This document shows, piece after piece, positions 7,810-16,677 of a stretch of 64,000 nucleotides of DNA. The DNA comes from Henriciella sp. (GTDB lineage: Bacteria; Pseudomonadota; Alphaproteobacteria; Caulobacterales; Hyphomonadaceae), in contig JAEPOM010000011.1 of assembly GCA_017642885.1 (NCBI GenBank), positions 44,324 to 108,323 of the forward strand, read 5' to 3'. The stretch's first letter is position 1; each line of letters opens with the position of its first letter. Below the pieces are notes generated by a model. It saw only the letters and a program-made list of their open reading frames with translations. It ran no database searches and was not told the DNA's origin. Position numbers and translations under genes: made by a program.

Positions 7810-9564
7810 ATGAGTACAATAAGCAAATTAGGCCGCGACAAAAGCGGTCAGGTCGCAATCCTATTCGCACTGTCGATCATTCCGATCGTCGCAGTCGCTG
7901 GATTCGCAATCGATTTTCAACAAACGGTCAAACGGAAAGCCAAAGTTCAGCTGGTAATGGACTCAGCTGTCCTCGCCGCGGCCCGCGTGAAGCAGACGGG
8001 TGCCTCCAATGACGAAATCAAGCTGACCGTCCAACAATTCATGGACGCTCAGATCGGCAACCTCGGCGGTCTGGACTGCGATCCGACCACAGTTCTCGTC
8101 ACCGAAAACTCCGAAGAAATCGATGCCAGCATTCTGTGTGAGCAGACAACCGCATTGATCAAAGTTGTGGGACGCGATGAAATGCCGTTCCGTGTTTCCT
8201 CTGCGTCTGAATACGGTATCGACAAAGTGGATGTCGCATTCATGTTCGACGTTTCAGGATCGATGAACAGCTCAAATCGCCTCGTGAATCTCAAAGCTGC
8301 GGCGAAAGAAGCGATCGACGTGTTGCTGCCAGCCGGGGCCCCGTCCGAGCTCATTGAGGACACGCGCCTCGCCATGGTGTCCTACAATAGCATGGTCAAC
8401 GCAGGTGATTTCTTCCCCGAAGTTGCTGGCGTGCCAGCGACCAGAACCTACGAGCACACGATTCAACCCATCTTCACAGAAGACGATCTGACAGAGGGTA
8501 GTCTTTTCGATGAGATGCATATCGGCCTCTATGACACCGATACCGGCAATTTAATCTCCGAGATTGGCGATGGCGCCAAAATCAAGATTGAGGACTGGCA
8601 AGACGACGATCTGACGATTGCTGTCACACTGAACTCGTCTCACGACCTTTACGGCGACGTCGAAAGCATGCGCATGCAGCTGCGCGGCACAGAATATAAA
8701 AACAAAAACGAGAATGGCGAACCTTACGCGCTCTACGGCGGCAGCGGCATTGGCTATGGCGAAGCCTGGGACATGGGTGACTTCACCATTCGCCTTCGTG
8801 CCTATTCCGAGAATGACCGCGAAGGGACGAAACTGTTCGACGAGACCATCGCGTTCTCACTGGCCTTGGAAGATGATCTGGTGCCCCAGGAGAAGTCCTA
8901 CACGCTCACCTCGACCTGCGTATGGGAGCGGGACGGTGCGGACAAGTTTTCCGACGCCAACCCTGTAAGTGGCGGATATCTTTCCCACCGTCAGGCCTGG
9001 TTTGTTGAAGATGACGGCTATTCTGGTGGCGGATACTGGGAAGTCGGACACCCGAACCGACCAGACAACAGCACGTATGATGGTGACGAATGTCGTGACC
9101 ACGATCCGGTCGAATTGACCAATAATCGCACGACGCTCAACAACTATGTCGACTCGCTGACAGCTGGTGGGTGGACCGCGGGTCACCTTGGCGTGGCGTG
9201 GACCTGGTATCTCGTCGCAGAAGACTGGAAAACGGTTTTCGATGGCGATGCAGAACCACTCTCTTACTCGGAGCCAGATTCAGCTAAGGCTGTGATCCTG
9301 ATGACTGATGGTGAGTTCAACGCGGAGATTTTCCCAGGCCAAGGCGACTCGGACGATCAGGCTCGCGATCTGTGCGACAGCATGAAAGCCAAGGACGTGA
9401 AAATATACGCGGTGGCGCTGAACGCGCCGACAGCTGGTAAAGCGGTACTTTCATATTGCGCGACCGGGACCGACTATTATTTCGAACCGGAAACCGCGGC
9501 TGAGCTGACGGAAGCTTATCAAAAGATCGCGACATCGATCTCTGACCTGCGGATCTCGCGCTAA
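7810..9564 (+). CDS. TadG-like pilus-assembly vWA protein with an inserted beta-sandwich domain
   Basis: Residues 10-36 (DKSGQVAILFALSIIPIVAV) are the TadE/TadG N-terminal signature with one membrane helix. The region to about 130 follows the TadG pattern. A vWA domain starts at about 140 with the MIDAS motif DVSGS (Asp147, Ser149, Ser151); its later acidic strand is VILMTDGEFN (Asp500). Between these, residues about 230-352 form an extra module (LYDTDTGNLISEIGDGAKI ... EPYALYGG ... GDFTIRLRAYSEN) resembling beta-sandwich repeats of secreted adhesin-like proteins. TadG proteins belong to tight-adherence pilus systems, but no other tad genes are near. The gene is followed by a strong terminator. 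Confidence 0.8.
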   Translation: MSTISKLGRDKSGQVAILFALSIIPIVAVAGFAIDFQQTVKRKAKVQLVMDSAVLAAARVKQTGASNDEIKLTVQQFMDAQIGNLGGLDCDPTTVLVTENSEEIDASILCEQTTALIKVVGRDEMPFRVSSASEYGIDKVDVAFMFDVSGSMNSSNRLVNLKAAAKEAIDVLLPAGAPSELIEDTRLAMVSYNSMVNAGDFFPEVAGVPATRTYEHTIQPIFTEDDLTEGSLFDEMHIGLYDTDTGNLISEIGDGAKIKIEDWQDDDLTIAVTLNSSHDLYGDVESMRMQLRGTEYKNKNENGEPYALYGGSGIGYGEAWDMGDFTIRLRAYSENDREGTKLFDETIAFSLALEDDLVPQEKSYTLTSTCVWERDGADKFSDANPVSGGYLSHRQAWFVEDDGYSGGGYWEVGHPNRPDNSTYDGDECRDHDPVELTNNRTTLNNYVDSLTAGGWTAGHLGVAWTWYLVAEDWKTVFDGDAEPLSYSEPDSAKAVILMTDGEFNAEIFPGQGDSDDQARDLCDSMKAKDVKIYAVALNAPTAGKAVLSYCATGTDYYFEPETAAELTEAYQKIATSISDLRISR

Positions 9565-9590
9565 GCGAACGCCGAAAAGCTGCAAATCAA

Positions 9591-9620
9591 AAAAGGCCTC
9601 TGCGCAAGCGGAGGCCTTTT
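9591..9620. terminator. Bidirectional intrinsic terminator
   Basis: A 10-base inverted repeat (AAAAGGCCTC / GAGGCCTTTT) brackets a short loop. It has A-rich and T-rich flanks on both sides, so it can end transcription of the TadG-like gene on + and the indolepyruvate oxidoreductase gene on -. Confidence 0.9.
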
Positions 9621-9642
9621 GTTTATTACTTCATGACCGGCG

Positions 9643-12600
9643 TTACTCTGCAGCGATCAGGGTTGTCTTGGCCCGAGGAAGTGTGCCGTTCGGCCAGTGC
9701 TGCCACAGCTCGGCTTCACGCGCAGCGGCCTTCGCGACTGCGTCTTCCTTGATATGTCCATAGCCGCGAATATCGTCCGGAATTTCGGCGATCGCTACTG
9801 CTAGATCGATATTCTTAGCGGAAAGGTCGGGCAGCATTCGCAGCATATTGTCCAGATACTGATCCCGCAGCTTCCGCTCCATCTGACGTTCATCGGTCCA
9901 GCCAAAGGGATCGAACCGGGTTCCGCGCAGCCATTTGAACCGTTTCAGGATCTTGAAGCCAGTTTTCATCCAAGGCCCGAACGATTTTTTCTTCAAATGC
10001 CCGTCTTCATCTTTCTTGGAGAATATCGGCGGCGCGAGGTGGAAGTTCAGCTTTCCGCCTTTGAAACTCTTGGCGAGATAGGCGTCGAAAGCGCCATCGG
10101 TCCACAAGCGAGCGACTTCATACTCGTCTTTGTAAGCCATCAGCTTGAACGCATAGCGCGCCACCGCTTCTGTCAGGCGCTCGCCGAGGCCTGCATCGGT
10201 CTCCGCCGCCCGCACCTGGCGGACCACATCGCGGTATTGATCCGCATATTTCTGATTCTGGAATGATACGAGGCGCTGGGAACGCTCTTCGATCAACTCG
10301 TCCAAGCTCATCGGCGTGATGTGCCCGCGAGGGTCCTTAGCAGGCTCCAGGCGGCCGGCATCATGGGCAGCAATCCGACCAACATCAAACGCCGCCATAT
10401 TGTCGTCGGCCTTGACGCCATTCAGTTTGATCGCGCGATAGAGGCCGCGCAAGGACACCGGCACCTGGCCCTTTTGCCAGGCATATCCCGCCATGATCAT
10501 GTTGGTGTAGATCGCATCATTGAAGTACAAAATGGCTAGGGCCTCGGCATCAAAGGCGGCGAAATCTGCAGCCTGGCGTTTCACCCGCGCGGCGAGCAGA
10601 TCGCTTTCGAACTTCTTCGATCGATCCCGAATGAACTCACTCGTCGGAGTGACGTCACTATTGGCGTATGCCGCGGTTTTATCGGCATCCATAAGGTTAA
10701 GCGCATCGCCGCCCGCTGCCACAACCAGGTCGCAGGCGATGACACAATCAGTACTTGCCGGCGGGACACGGCCCGTCGAAATCATATCCGGCTCACGGGC
10801 AAACCGAAGGTGGCTGAGAACCGGGCCGCCCTTCTGTGCAAGACCTGTCATATCGAGGCTAGAAGCGGCGTTGCCATCGACATGCGCGCCCATGGCCAAA
10901 ATTGCAGCCACAGTCGTTACACCGGTTCCGCCAACGCCGGTAAACAGCACGTTCCAGGTGCGCTCCAGGCTCGGTGTCTCGGGCAGCGGAATGTAAGACG
11001 TATCAATCTCGGGGCGCGGCTCATCCTTAGCGGTGAACTCGCCATCAGTGACCGTAATGAAGCTCGGGCAGAAGCCCTTGATGCAAGAAAGGTCCGTATT
11101 GCAAGTCGACTGATTGATCCGACGCTTGCGGCCAAGTTCAGTCTCGACCGGCTCAACTGACAGACAGTTCGATTTGATCGAACAATCGCCGCATCCTTCA
11201 CAAACCGCGGTGTTGATCAGGACCCGTGTCCGGTCTGGGGCGCGCAGGCCGCGTTTTGACCGGCGGCGTTTCTCCGTGGCGCAGATCTGGTCATAGATCA
11301 GGACGGAAACTCCAGGCGTCTCACGCAATTGTTTCTGGACCATGTCGAGATCGTCGCGATCATAGATCTTCACCCGTCTCGGCAAGCCTTTGACGTTCGC
11401 GTATCGGGTTGGATCTTCGGTCACGATGACGATGGTTTCAACGCCTTCGCCTTTCACCTGCATCGCAATCTGTTGCGGCGTCTGACCTGACTCAACAGTT
11501 TGGCCGCCCGTCATCGCGACAGCGTCATTGTAGAGGATTTTGTAGGTAATATTCGCGCCCGACGTGACGGCGGCCCGAATGGCAAGCGATCCCGAGTGCG
11601 AGTAGGTCCCGTCACCAAGATTGACGAACATATGGTTCTCATCGGTGGCGAAATGCTGGCCGACCCAGGCGACCCCTTCCCCGCCCATCTGGCTGGTCAT
11701 GTCGGTGTTTCGATCCGGCATGAAGTTCGCCATATAGTGACAGCCAATGCCTGCCAGCGCGCGGGAACCTTCCGGCACAACCGTAGACGTGTTGTGCGGG
11801 CAACCCGAGCAATAGTGCGGCGTGCGCACCGTTGGCGTTGCGTTGGTGCGCGCAGCTTCACCGGCACGACCGACGCGGGCGAAGTAAGCGTCCGCCCTTG
11901 CCGTGTCCCAGCCTTTCGGCAGAACGCCTGCAAGCGCAGTTGCAATTTCGGGAACCGGGATCGACCCGATCTGACTGAGAAGAGGTTTGCCGTCCGCGGT
12001 GCGCTTGCCTTCCAGCAAAGGTCGCTGCTTTTCCGGTACTGAGTAAAGCGCAGCGCGCAGCTGCTCTTCAATCAGCGGGCGCTTGTGTTCGATCACAAGA
12101 ACCCGTTCAAGCCCGGAGCAGAAGGCGCGGATGCCTTCCGGCTCTAGCGGCCAGGGCATCGCGACTTTGTAAATGGTTACCCCAAGTCGGCCCGCCTCTT
12201 CCGGCGTGAGGCCGAGCGCCTCAAGCGCCTCAAACACATCTCTTGCCGCCTGACCCGTCACGATCAGACCGATGCGCGGCTTGCTGCTTGGGAGGATCAC
12301 TCGGTCCAACTGATTGGCCCGGACCCAAGCTTGCGCAGCGGGAAGCTTGTATTCGCGCAGACGCCGCTCCTTCTCGAGCGGAGGATCTGACCGGCGCATG
12401 TGAACCCCGTCAGACGGGAACTCAAATTCCGGCAAGACAAAATTCATACGATCCAAAGACACATCCACGACGGCGCCGCTATCCATGGTGTCAGCGAGCG
12501 CGATCATCGCGCTCCAACCGCCCGTAAACCGGCTCATCGCCCAACCGTGAAGGCCAAAATCAAGGACGTCCTGTATTGATGCCGGATTTAGGACCGGGAT

Positions 12601-13101
12601 CTCGGCATCCTGCATCGCATACTCAGACTGTGATGGCAGGGTCGAAGACTTGCACATGTGGTCATCACCAAGCACGGCCAGCACGCCGCCGAGCGCAGAC
12701 GTCCCTGCCGCGTTCGCATGTTTGAAGACATCGCCGGTGCGATCCACGCCGGGGGCCTTGCCATACCAAACGCCGAACAGGCCATCGCGGTTGGCGCCGG
12801 GAAAGAGACCAAGCTGCTGACTCCCCCAGACGGCAGTAGCACCGAGATCTTCGTTCAGACCTTCCCAGAATTGCACATCATGTTCATCGAGCCATTTCTG
12901 CGCGGCACGAAGCTGCTGATCATACCCGCCGAGCGGAGATCCGCGATACCCTGAAATGAACCCCGCAGTATTGTGTCCCGCCTGAAGATCGAGCCGCTTC
13001 TGATCAAGCGGTAGGCGCACGAGGGCTTGAATTCCCGTCATGTACGCTTTTCCCTCGACAAGATCATATTTGTCGTCCAGCGTAACTTCACGATGTTCCA
13101 A
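9643..13101 (-). CDS. Indolepyruvate ferredoxin oxidoreductase, fused alpha-gamma type
   Basis: This 1152-residue enzyme oxidatively decarboxylates aryl-pyruvates (from Trp, Phe, Tyr transamination) to aryl-acetyl-CoA, reducing ferredoxin. The N-terminal half has the pyruvate-oxidoreductase-like region (SGYRGSPLGGYDQQL). The TPP-binding part contains YCSGCPHNTS, GIGCHYMANFMPDRNT and LGDGTYSHSGSLA. A cysteine-rich segment (CEGCGDCSIKSNC) is the likely Fe-S site. The C-terminal gamma-like domain contains FTGVGGTGVTT. The start is a TTG at 13101 preceded by GGAG. The length matches the fused proteobacterial form. It is divergent from an Lrp-family gene, which probably regulates it. Confidence 0.93.
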   Translation of the reverse strand: MEHREVTLDDKYDLVEGKAYMTGIQALVRLPLDQKRLDLQAGHNTAGFISGYRGSPLGGYDQQLRAAQKWLDEHDVQFWEGLNEDLGATAVWGSQQLGLFPGANRDGLFGVWYGKAPGVDRTGDVFKHANAAGTSALGGVLAVLGDDHMCKSSTLPSQSEYAMQDAEIPVLNPASIQDVLDFGLHGWAMSRFTGGWSAMIALADTMDSGAVVDVSLDRMNFVLPEFEFPSDGVHMRRSDPPLEKERRLREYKLPAAQAWVRANQLDRVILPSSKPRIGLIVTGQAARDVFEALEALGLTPEEAGRLGVTIYKVAMPWPLEPEGIRAFCSGLERVLVIEHKRPLIEEQLRAALYSVPEKQRPLLEGKRTADGKPLLSQIGSIPVPEIATALAGVLPKGWDTARADAYFARVGRAGEAARTNATPTVRTPHYCSGCPHNTSTVVPEGSRALAGIGCHYMANFMPDRNTDMTSQMGGEGVAWVGQHFATDENHMFVNLGDGTYSHSGSLAIRAAVTSGANITYKILYNDAVAMTGGQTVESGQTPQQIAMQVKGEGVETIVIVTEDPTRYANVKGLPRRVKIYDRDDLDMVQKQLRETPGVSVLIYDQICATEKRRRSKRGLRAPDRTRVLINTAVCEGCGDCSIKSNCLSVEPVETELGRKRRINQSTCNTDLSCIKGFCPSFITVTDGEFTAKDEPRPEIDTSYIPLPETPSLERTWNVLFTGVGGTGVTTVAAILAMGAHVDGNAASSLDMTGLAQKGGPVLSHLRFAREPDMISTGRVPPASTDCVIACDLVVAAGGDALNLMDADKTAAYANSDVTPTSEFIRDRSKKFESDLLAARVKRQAADFAAFDAEALAILYFNDAIYTNMIMAGYAWQKGQVPVSLRGLYRAIKLNGVKADDNMAAFDVGRIAAHDAGRLEPAKDPRGHITPMSLDELIEERSQRLVSFQNQKYADQYRDVVRQVRAAETDAGLGERLTEAVARYAFKLMAYKDEYEVARLWTDGAFDAYLAKSFKGGKLNFHLAPPIFSKKDEDGHLKKKSFGPWMKTGFKILKRFKWLRGTRFDPFGWTDERQMERKLRDQYLDNMLRMLPDLSAKNIDLAVAIAEIPDDIRGYGHIKEDAVAKAAAREAELWQHWPNGTLPRAKTTLIAAE

Positions 13102-13153
13102 GGCGCACTCTCCAGTGTTGCGTTTAGGTCATATATCCCAACAAATTAACGAA

Positions 13154-13178
13154 AATACTTGTCTTCTTTGCAAGAATG
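13154..13178. promoter_or_regulatory. Imperfect palindrome, possible Lrp-family operator
   Basis: AATACTTG (13154-13161) and CAAGAATG (13171-13178) form an imperfect inverted repeat with a 9-base gap. It sits in the 128-base divergent region between the oxidoreductase gene and the Lrp-family gene. The reverse complement of the left arm plus flank reads CAAGTATTTT, a 10-base word also present in the control region of the other Lrp/alanine dehydrogenase pair at 32864-32873. A weak forward promoter (TTGTCT, then ATAAAT 17 bases on) overlaps it. Confidence 0.45.
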
Positions 13179-13229
13179 GAGATAAATTGAGCAATATTAT
13201 ACCCACACACTCGATTTTCGGGGGAAAAT

Positions 13230-13724
13230 TTGTCAGAACCATTAGATACGATTGATGCCAAGATTCTCGATCTGATTCAAAAGGACGCGTCTTTGTCGGT
13301 CGCGGATATTGCCGAACGGGTCGGATTGTCTTCGTCCCCCTGCTGGCGGCGCATCAAGCGTATGGAAGAGGCCGGAATCATTCAGGGACGCGTGACCCTA
13401 CTCGACCGCCAGTCGCTTGGCCTTGGCTTCGAAGTCGTTGCCAATGTTAAGCTCGCTCTGCCGAGCAAAGAGAACCTCGAAGCGTTCGAAAACCTCGTCG
13501 GCAAATGGCCGGAAGTGATGGAGTGCATGACGGTGACCGGTGCGGTAGACTATATTATCCGCGTCACCACGACTGACATGTACGCGTATGACAAGTTCCT
13601 GCGCGAAAAACTGCTGGGCTCCGCTCTGGTCTCGGACGTTCAGTCTAGGATCATCATCAATGTCGCCAAGCGCACCACCGCTGTGCCCTTGGGCCTTGTC
13701 AGCGACTATGTCACTGCAGGGTAG
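13230..13724 (+). CDS. Lrp/AsnC-family transcriptional regulator
   Basis: This 164-residue protein has an N-terminal helix-turn-helix (about residues 5-60, with VADIAERVGLSSSPCWRRIKR) and a C-terminal RAM (ligand-binding) domain (about 70-150) with VTGAVDYIIRV. Such proteins bind amino acids and assemble into multimers wrapping DNA. The start is a TTG at 13230, with GGGGGAAAA just upstream. Its divergent neighbour degrades aryl-pyruvates, so aromatic or branched amino acids are plausible ligands (inference). Its end overlaps a tiny lipoprotein-like reading frame. Confidence 0.9.
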   Translation: MSEPLDTIDAKILDLIQKDASLSVADIAERVGLSSSPCWRRIKRMEEAGIIQGRVTLLDRQSLGLGFEVVANVKLALPSKENLEAFENLVGKWPEVMECMTVTGAVDYIIRVTTTDMYAYDKFLREKLLGSALVSDVQSRIIINVAKRTTAVPLGLVSDYVTAG

Positions 13725-13812
13725 CGTCTGGGCCGTTTTCGCCGGGCTCGTCAGCACGCTTCTCATAGCGTGTGATCCGGCGGCGCGCCCTTCAGAGCAA
13801 ACCGCTCAGTAA
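13708..13812 (+). CDS. Possible 34-residue lipoprotein
   Basis: A short frame begins with an ATG inside the last codons of the Lrp-family gene and ends inside the end of the convergent DUF2332 gene. The product has a hydrophobic segment followed by LIAC, a good lipobox with Cys at residue 22, and a short polar tail. This resembles the tiny lipoproteins found in many envelopes. Against it, the N-terminus has no positive charge, no clear ribosome binding site is seen, and it overlaps both neighbours. Treat as tentative. Confidence 0.3.
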   Translation: MSLQGSVWAVFAGLVSTLLIACDPAARPSEQTAQ

Positions 13813-14870
13813 TCCTCAACACTAGTCACGTGCCCATCGGACTCAGCGTAGGTTTCAACCGCCCCGCCTGGCCAGGTTTCCAGTCTCGCCCGCATCTTTG
13901 GGCTTTGACGATCGCCGCCAAACAGGGCTTCGGACTCGTAGCTCAGCCATGCTAGCGGTGCCTGCTCCGTCGCCCCATCACCGGCCATTCGGATCGTGTC
14001 CATAATCGCAGCTATCACCTCGCGCGGCGGATAGATGAGAAAGACTGAGTGATAGATCACTGTGACGCCCGTCTTCGGACGATTTGCCAGTTTGTCCTTC
14101 AGCCAGCTCAGCGCATCGGCTTGGTCAACTTTTGTTCCGGCGTCTTGCGCGAGCTGTATGGCAGCGTCGAGACGTTGCAGCCGCTCATCTTGATCCGGCC
14201 ATGTATAGCATTTCAGGCGCATGGCCTGCCCGGGTTCAGACAGGTCAACCGGCTTCAGATCGCAGGCCTGGCGCGTCGCCACTTCAATCTCCGCATCGAC
14301 GTGTTCGGGAACAGCAGCGCGCCAGTCAGTGCGAATGGTGACGTCACTCGTTCCGCGGCGTTGCCAGCTTTCCGTCTGATAATTGAAGCGATCCCAGTTC
14401 TGATTGAGACCGGCACTGGCGCCAAGCTCAAGCAGGTGTAAGGGCTGCCCAAACCGTGCAGCCAGTTTCAAGAAGCCCGGCAGTAATATGATCGAGCGCC
14501 GAGTTTCATTGGTTTGCGGCGGACTCTGAATGAACGCGCGCACGTGCTCCGTGTTCTCTTTGAGCCATAGCCGCGCCACCGGCCAGACACGGTCCAAATC
14601 CCAATCCGGCGAGCGCGCTGGATAGACCGCAGCGAGGTCGGGCGATGTTCCGTTTAGCACCGCATGATGTAGCGCTCCGGCAAGACGCAGACCGAGAGCA
14701 TCTTTGCGCGGATTGCTCGTCCAGTCGCTGCATATCGTGTGAACTGGTCCGCTCTGATCGAAATCAGTGGCAAACCGCCTCAGCAGCTGCGCCGTAAATG
14801 GAGAGCCGAGATCTTCGCACCACCGCGCCTGTTCGACGAAGTGGTCTACGATTTTGCTGTCACCGAGCAA
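13806..14870 (-). CDS. DUF2332 family protein
   Basis: This 354-residue protein matches the pattern of DUF2332 proteins: an N-terminal helical region, an invariant LHLLELGASAGLN motif near the middle and a C-terminal region ending in a SYE...GG block. The LELGASAGLN stretch resembles the glycine-rich loop of SAM-dependent methyltransferases, but no activity is established for the family. No signal peptide is seen, so it is probably cytoplasmic. It follows the thiolase gene by 6 bases on the same strand and is likely co-transcribed. Confidence 0.8.
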   Translation of the reverse strand: MLGDSKIVDHFVEQARWCEDLGSPFTAQLLRRFATDFDQSGPVHTICSDWTSNPRKDALGLRLAGALHHAVLNGTSPDLAAVYPARSPDWDLDRVWPVARLWLKENTEHVRAFIQSPPQTNETRRSIILLPGFLKLAARFGQPLHLLELGASAGLNQNWDRFNYQTESWQRRGTSDVTIRTDWRAAVPEHVDAEIEVATRQACDLKPVDLSEPGQAMRLKCYTWPDQDERLQRLDAAIQLAQDAGTKVDQADALSWLKDKLANRPKTGVTVIYHSVFLIYPPREVIAAIMDTIRMAGDGATEQAPLAWLSYESEALFGGDRQSPKMRARLETWPGGAVETYAESDGHVTSVEDY

Positions 14871-14876
14871 GAGAGG

Positions 14877-16058
14877 CTATGCCCGCTCCACGCACATGGC
14901 GATCCCTTCACCGCCACCAATACAAAGTGAAGCTACACCCTTTTTGACGTCACGGTCTTCCATCGCCGCAAGCAGCGTGATCAGAATACGCGCGCCGGAT
15001 GCCCCGATCGGATGCCCCATGGCACAGGCGCCGCCATTGACGTTCACTTTGTCATGACTGAGGCCAAGCTCTTTCATTGCAATCATTGGGACAACGGCGA
15101 ACGCTTCGTTGATTTCCCACAGACCGACATCGTCCTTCGTCCAACCGGCTTTTGCGAGGGCTTTCTCCATCGCTGGCACGGGCGCAGTGGTGAAGTTCTC
15201 AGGCTCGTGCGCGTGGCTGGAGGATGAAACGATCTTCGCAATCGGCGAAAGCCCGCGCGCCTTCGCGTCGGATTCTTTCATCAGGACGAGGGCGGCCGCG
15301 CCGTCCGAAATCGCCGAAGCGTTGGCTGCGGTCACAGTGCCATCCTTGTTGAAGGCGGGGCGCAGGCTTGGAATCTTGTCCGGCCGCGCCGTGCGAGGAA
15401 GCTCGTCGACATCCACCGTGGTTTCGCCTTTGCGGCTCTTGATGGTGACGGGCGCAATCTCGCGCTTGAACTTGCCAGACTCAGTCGCGTCTTGAGCGCG
15501 TTTCAGCGTTTCCAGCGCGTAAGCATCCTGCTGCTCACGCGTGAACTGGTACTTTTCAGCGATCATATCAGCGAAGACGCCCATGGGGCCGCCGGCATAA
15601 GCATCGGTAAGACCATCCAGCGCCATGTGGTCTTTGGCACCCATGTCGCCATACTTGTGGCCTTTGCGAACATCCATGAGATGCGGCGCATTGGTCATGC
15701 TTTCCATGCCGCCAACAATGACAATATTCGCATCGCCTGAGGCAATCGATTGGCGTCCCATGACGGCAGCCTGAAGGCCCGAGCCGCACATTTTGTTGAT
15801 CGTCGTGGCTTCAAGGCCCTTGTCCATACCTGCTTTGAAGCCAGCCTGACGTGCCGGGGCCTGCCCCTGACCTGCGGGCAGACAATTGCCCATGATGATT
15901 TCGTCAGCCTCGTCCGCACCGAGTTTCGCCTCTGCGACAGCCGCCTTCACCGCAATTGCGCCAAGCTCGTTCGCAGACATTGCGGAAAGATCTCCAAGCA
16001 ATCCCCCCATTGGCGTGCGCGCCATTCCGACGATGACAACTGGATCTGTATCAGACAT
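14877..16058 (-). CDS. Acetyl-CoA C-acetyltransferase (thiolase)
   Basis: This 393-residue thiolase has the usual length. The acyl-accepting Cys91 lies in NKMCGSGLQA. The C-terminal catalytic blocks are NVNGGACAMGHPIGASGARI, carrying the active His, and SLCIGGGEGIAM, carrying the second Cys. It condenses two acetyl-CoA to acetoacetyl-CoA, or cleaves it, in polyhydroxybutyrate synthesis or fatty-acid and amino-acid breakdown. No phaB or beta-oxidation gene lies beside it, so biosynthetic or degradative use is not settled. The region 16059-16169 upstream is non-coding. Confidence 0.94.
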   Translation of the reverse strand: MSDTDPVVIVGMARTPMGGLLGDLSAMSANELGAIAVKAAVAEAKLGADEADEIIMGNCLPAGQGQAPARQAGFKAGMDKGLEATTINKMCGSGLQAAVMGRQSIASGDANIVIVGGMESMTNAPHLMDVRKGHKYGDMGAKDHMALDGLTDAYAGGPMGVFADMIAEKYQFTREQQDAYALETLKRAQDATESGKFKREIAPVTIKSRKGETTVDVDELPRTARPDKIPSLRPAFNKDGTVTAANASAISDGAAALVLMKESDAKARGLSPIAKIVSSSSHAHEPENFTTAPVPAMEKALAKAGWTKDDVGLWEINEAFAVVPMIAMKELGLSHDKVNVNGGACAMGHPIGASGARILITLLAAMEDRDVKKGVASLCIGGGEGIAMCVERA

Positions 16059-16169
16059 GGGAAAACTCCTTCAGGATAAGTTTTGCATCTATTGTGCACC
16101 TGCGAACAAATGGAGCCGAATAGGCCCCTGCGTCAAGTCACCTCTTGGTCGTAAACGCAAATACGACCG

Positions 16170-16538
16170 CTAGCGCACGCGTTGCGGCGCGGTTGCATCA
16201 AGCGTCACAGCGCGGTCCATAATGTCGATCAGTTCGTCATTCACCTGTTCGACCGAATAGACTTTCACATGCCGCAACGACTTTCCGGTACCTTCAATTC
16301 GTTCGAGATAATCATCCGCCAGCGCGGCCCCTTGCCAAAGCTGCAAGTTGCAACGGTCTGTCTGTCCCATAACGGAAAACACGCGCTCATTGCCGCTCCA
16401 GCAGGGAAACCCCCAGGCCAGTTTTACCGTGAGATGCGGCCAGTGTTTTTTGATCGCATCCTCCAGCGCAATAGCAATCGCGCCCTGATGCGGTTCCAAA
16501 TTGTCTAAATACGCGCGCACCGTTTTCGGCTTCGGCAT
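16170..16538 (-). CDS. DUF1801 domain protein
   Basis: This small cytoplasmic protein (122 residues) starts at the ATG at 16538 (MPKPKTVRAYL). Longer in-frame starts upstream lack the family pattern. The core V-x-A-Y-L...L and LAWGFPCWSGNERVFSVMGQTDRCNLQLWQGA is typical of DUF1801/YdhG-like proteins, which share a fold with frataxin-like and iron-binding candidates. No enzymatic function is established. It stands alone between the thiolase and the M13 peptidase terminator. Confidence 0.75.
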   Translation of the reverse strand: MPKPKTVRAYLDNLEPHQGAIAIALEDAIKKHWPHLTVKLAWGFPCWSGNERVFSVMGQTDRCNLQLWQGAALADDYLERIEGTGKSLRHVKVYSVEQVNDELIDIMDRAVTLDATAPQRVR

Positions 16539-16631
16539 CGTTTCACTCACCCATCGTTTTGTGCCCGAAACAAGCCATAACCCAGTGTGCGCCGCACAAA
16601 CCATAGGAAGACGAGTTTTTTTTCAAACAAA

Positions 16632-16656
16632 AAGGGCGACCATCACGGTCGCCCTT
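16632..16656 (-). terminator. Intrinsic terminator of the M13 peptidase gene
   Basis: A perfect 10-base stem (AAGGGCGACC / GGTCGCCCTT) with a 5-base loop is followed on the reverse strand by a T-rich run (TTTTGTTTGAAAAAAAA in reverse orientation). It lies 22 bases past the M13 peptidase stop. Confidence 0.9.
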
Positions 16657-16677
16657 CCAAAGGTTCTGAAATTTGAT

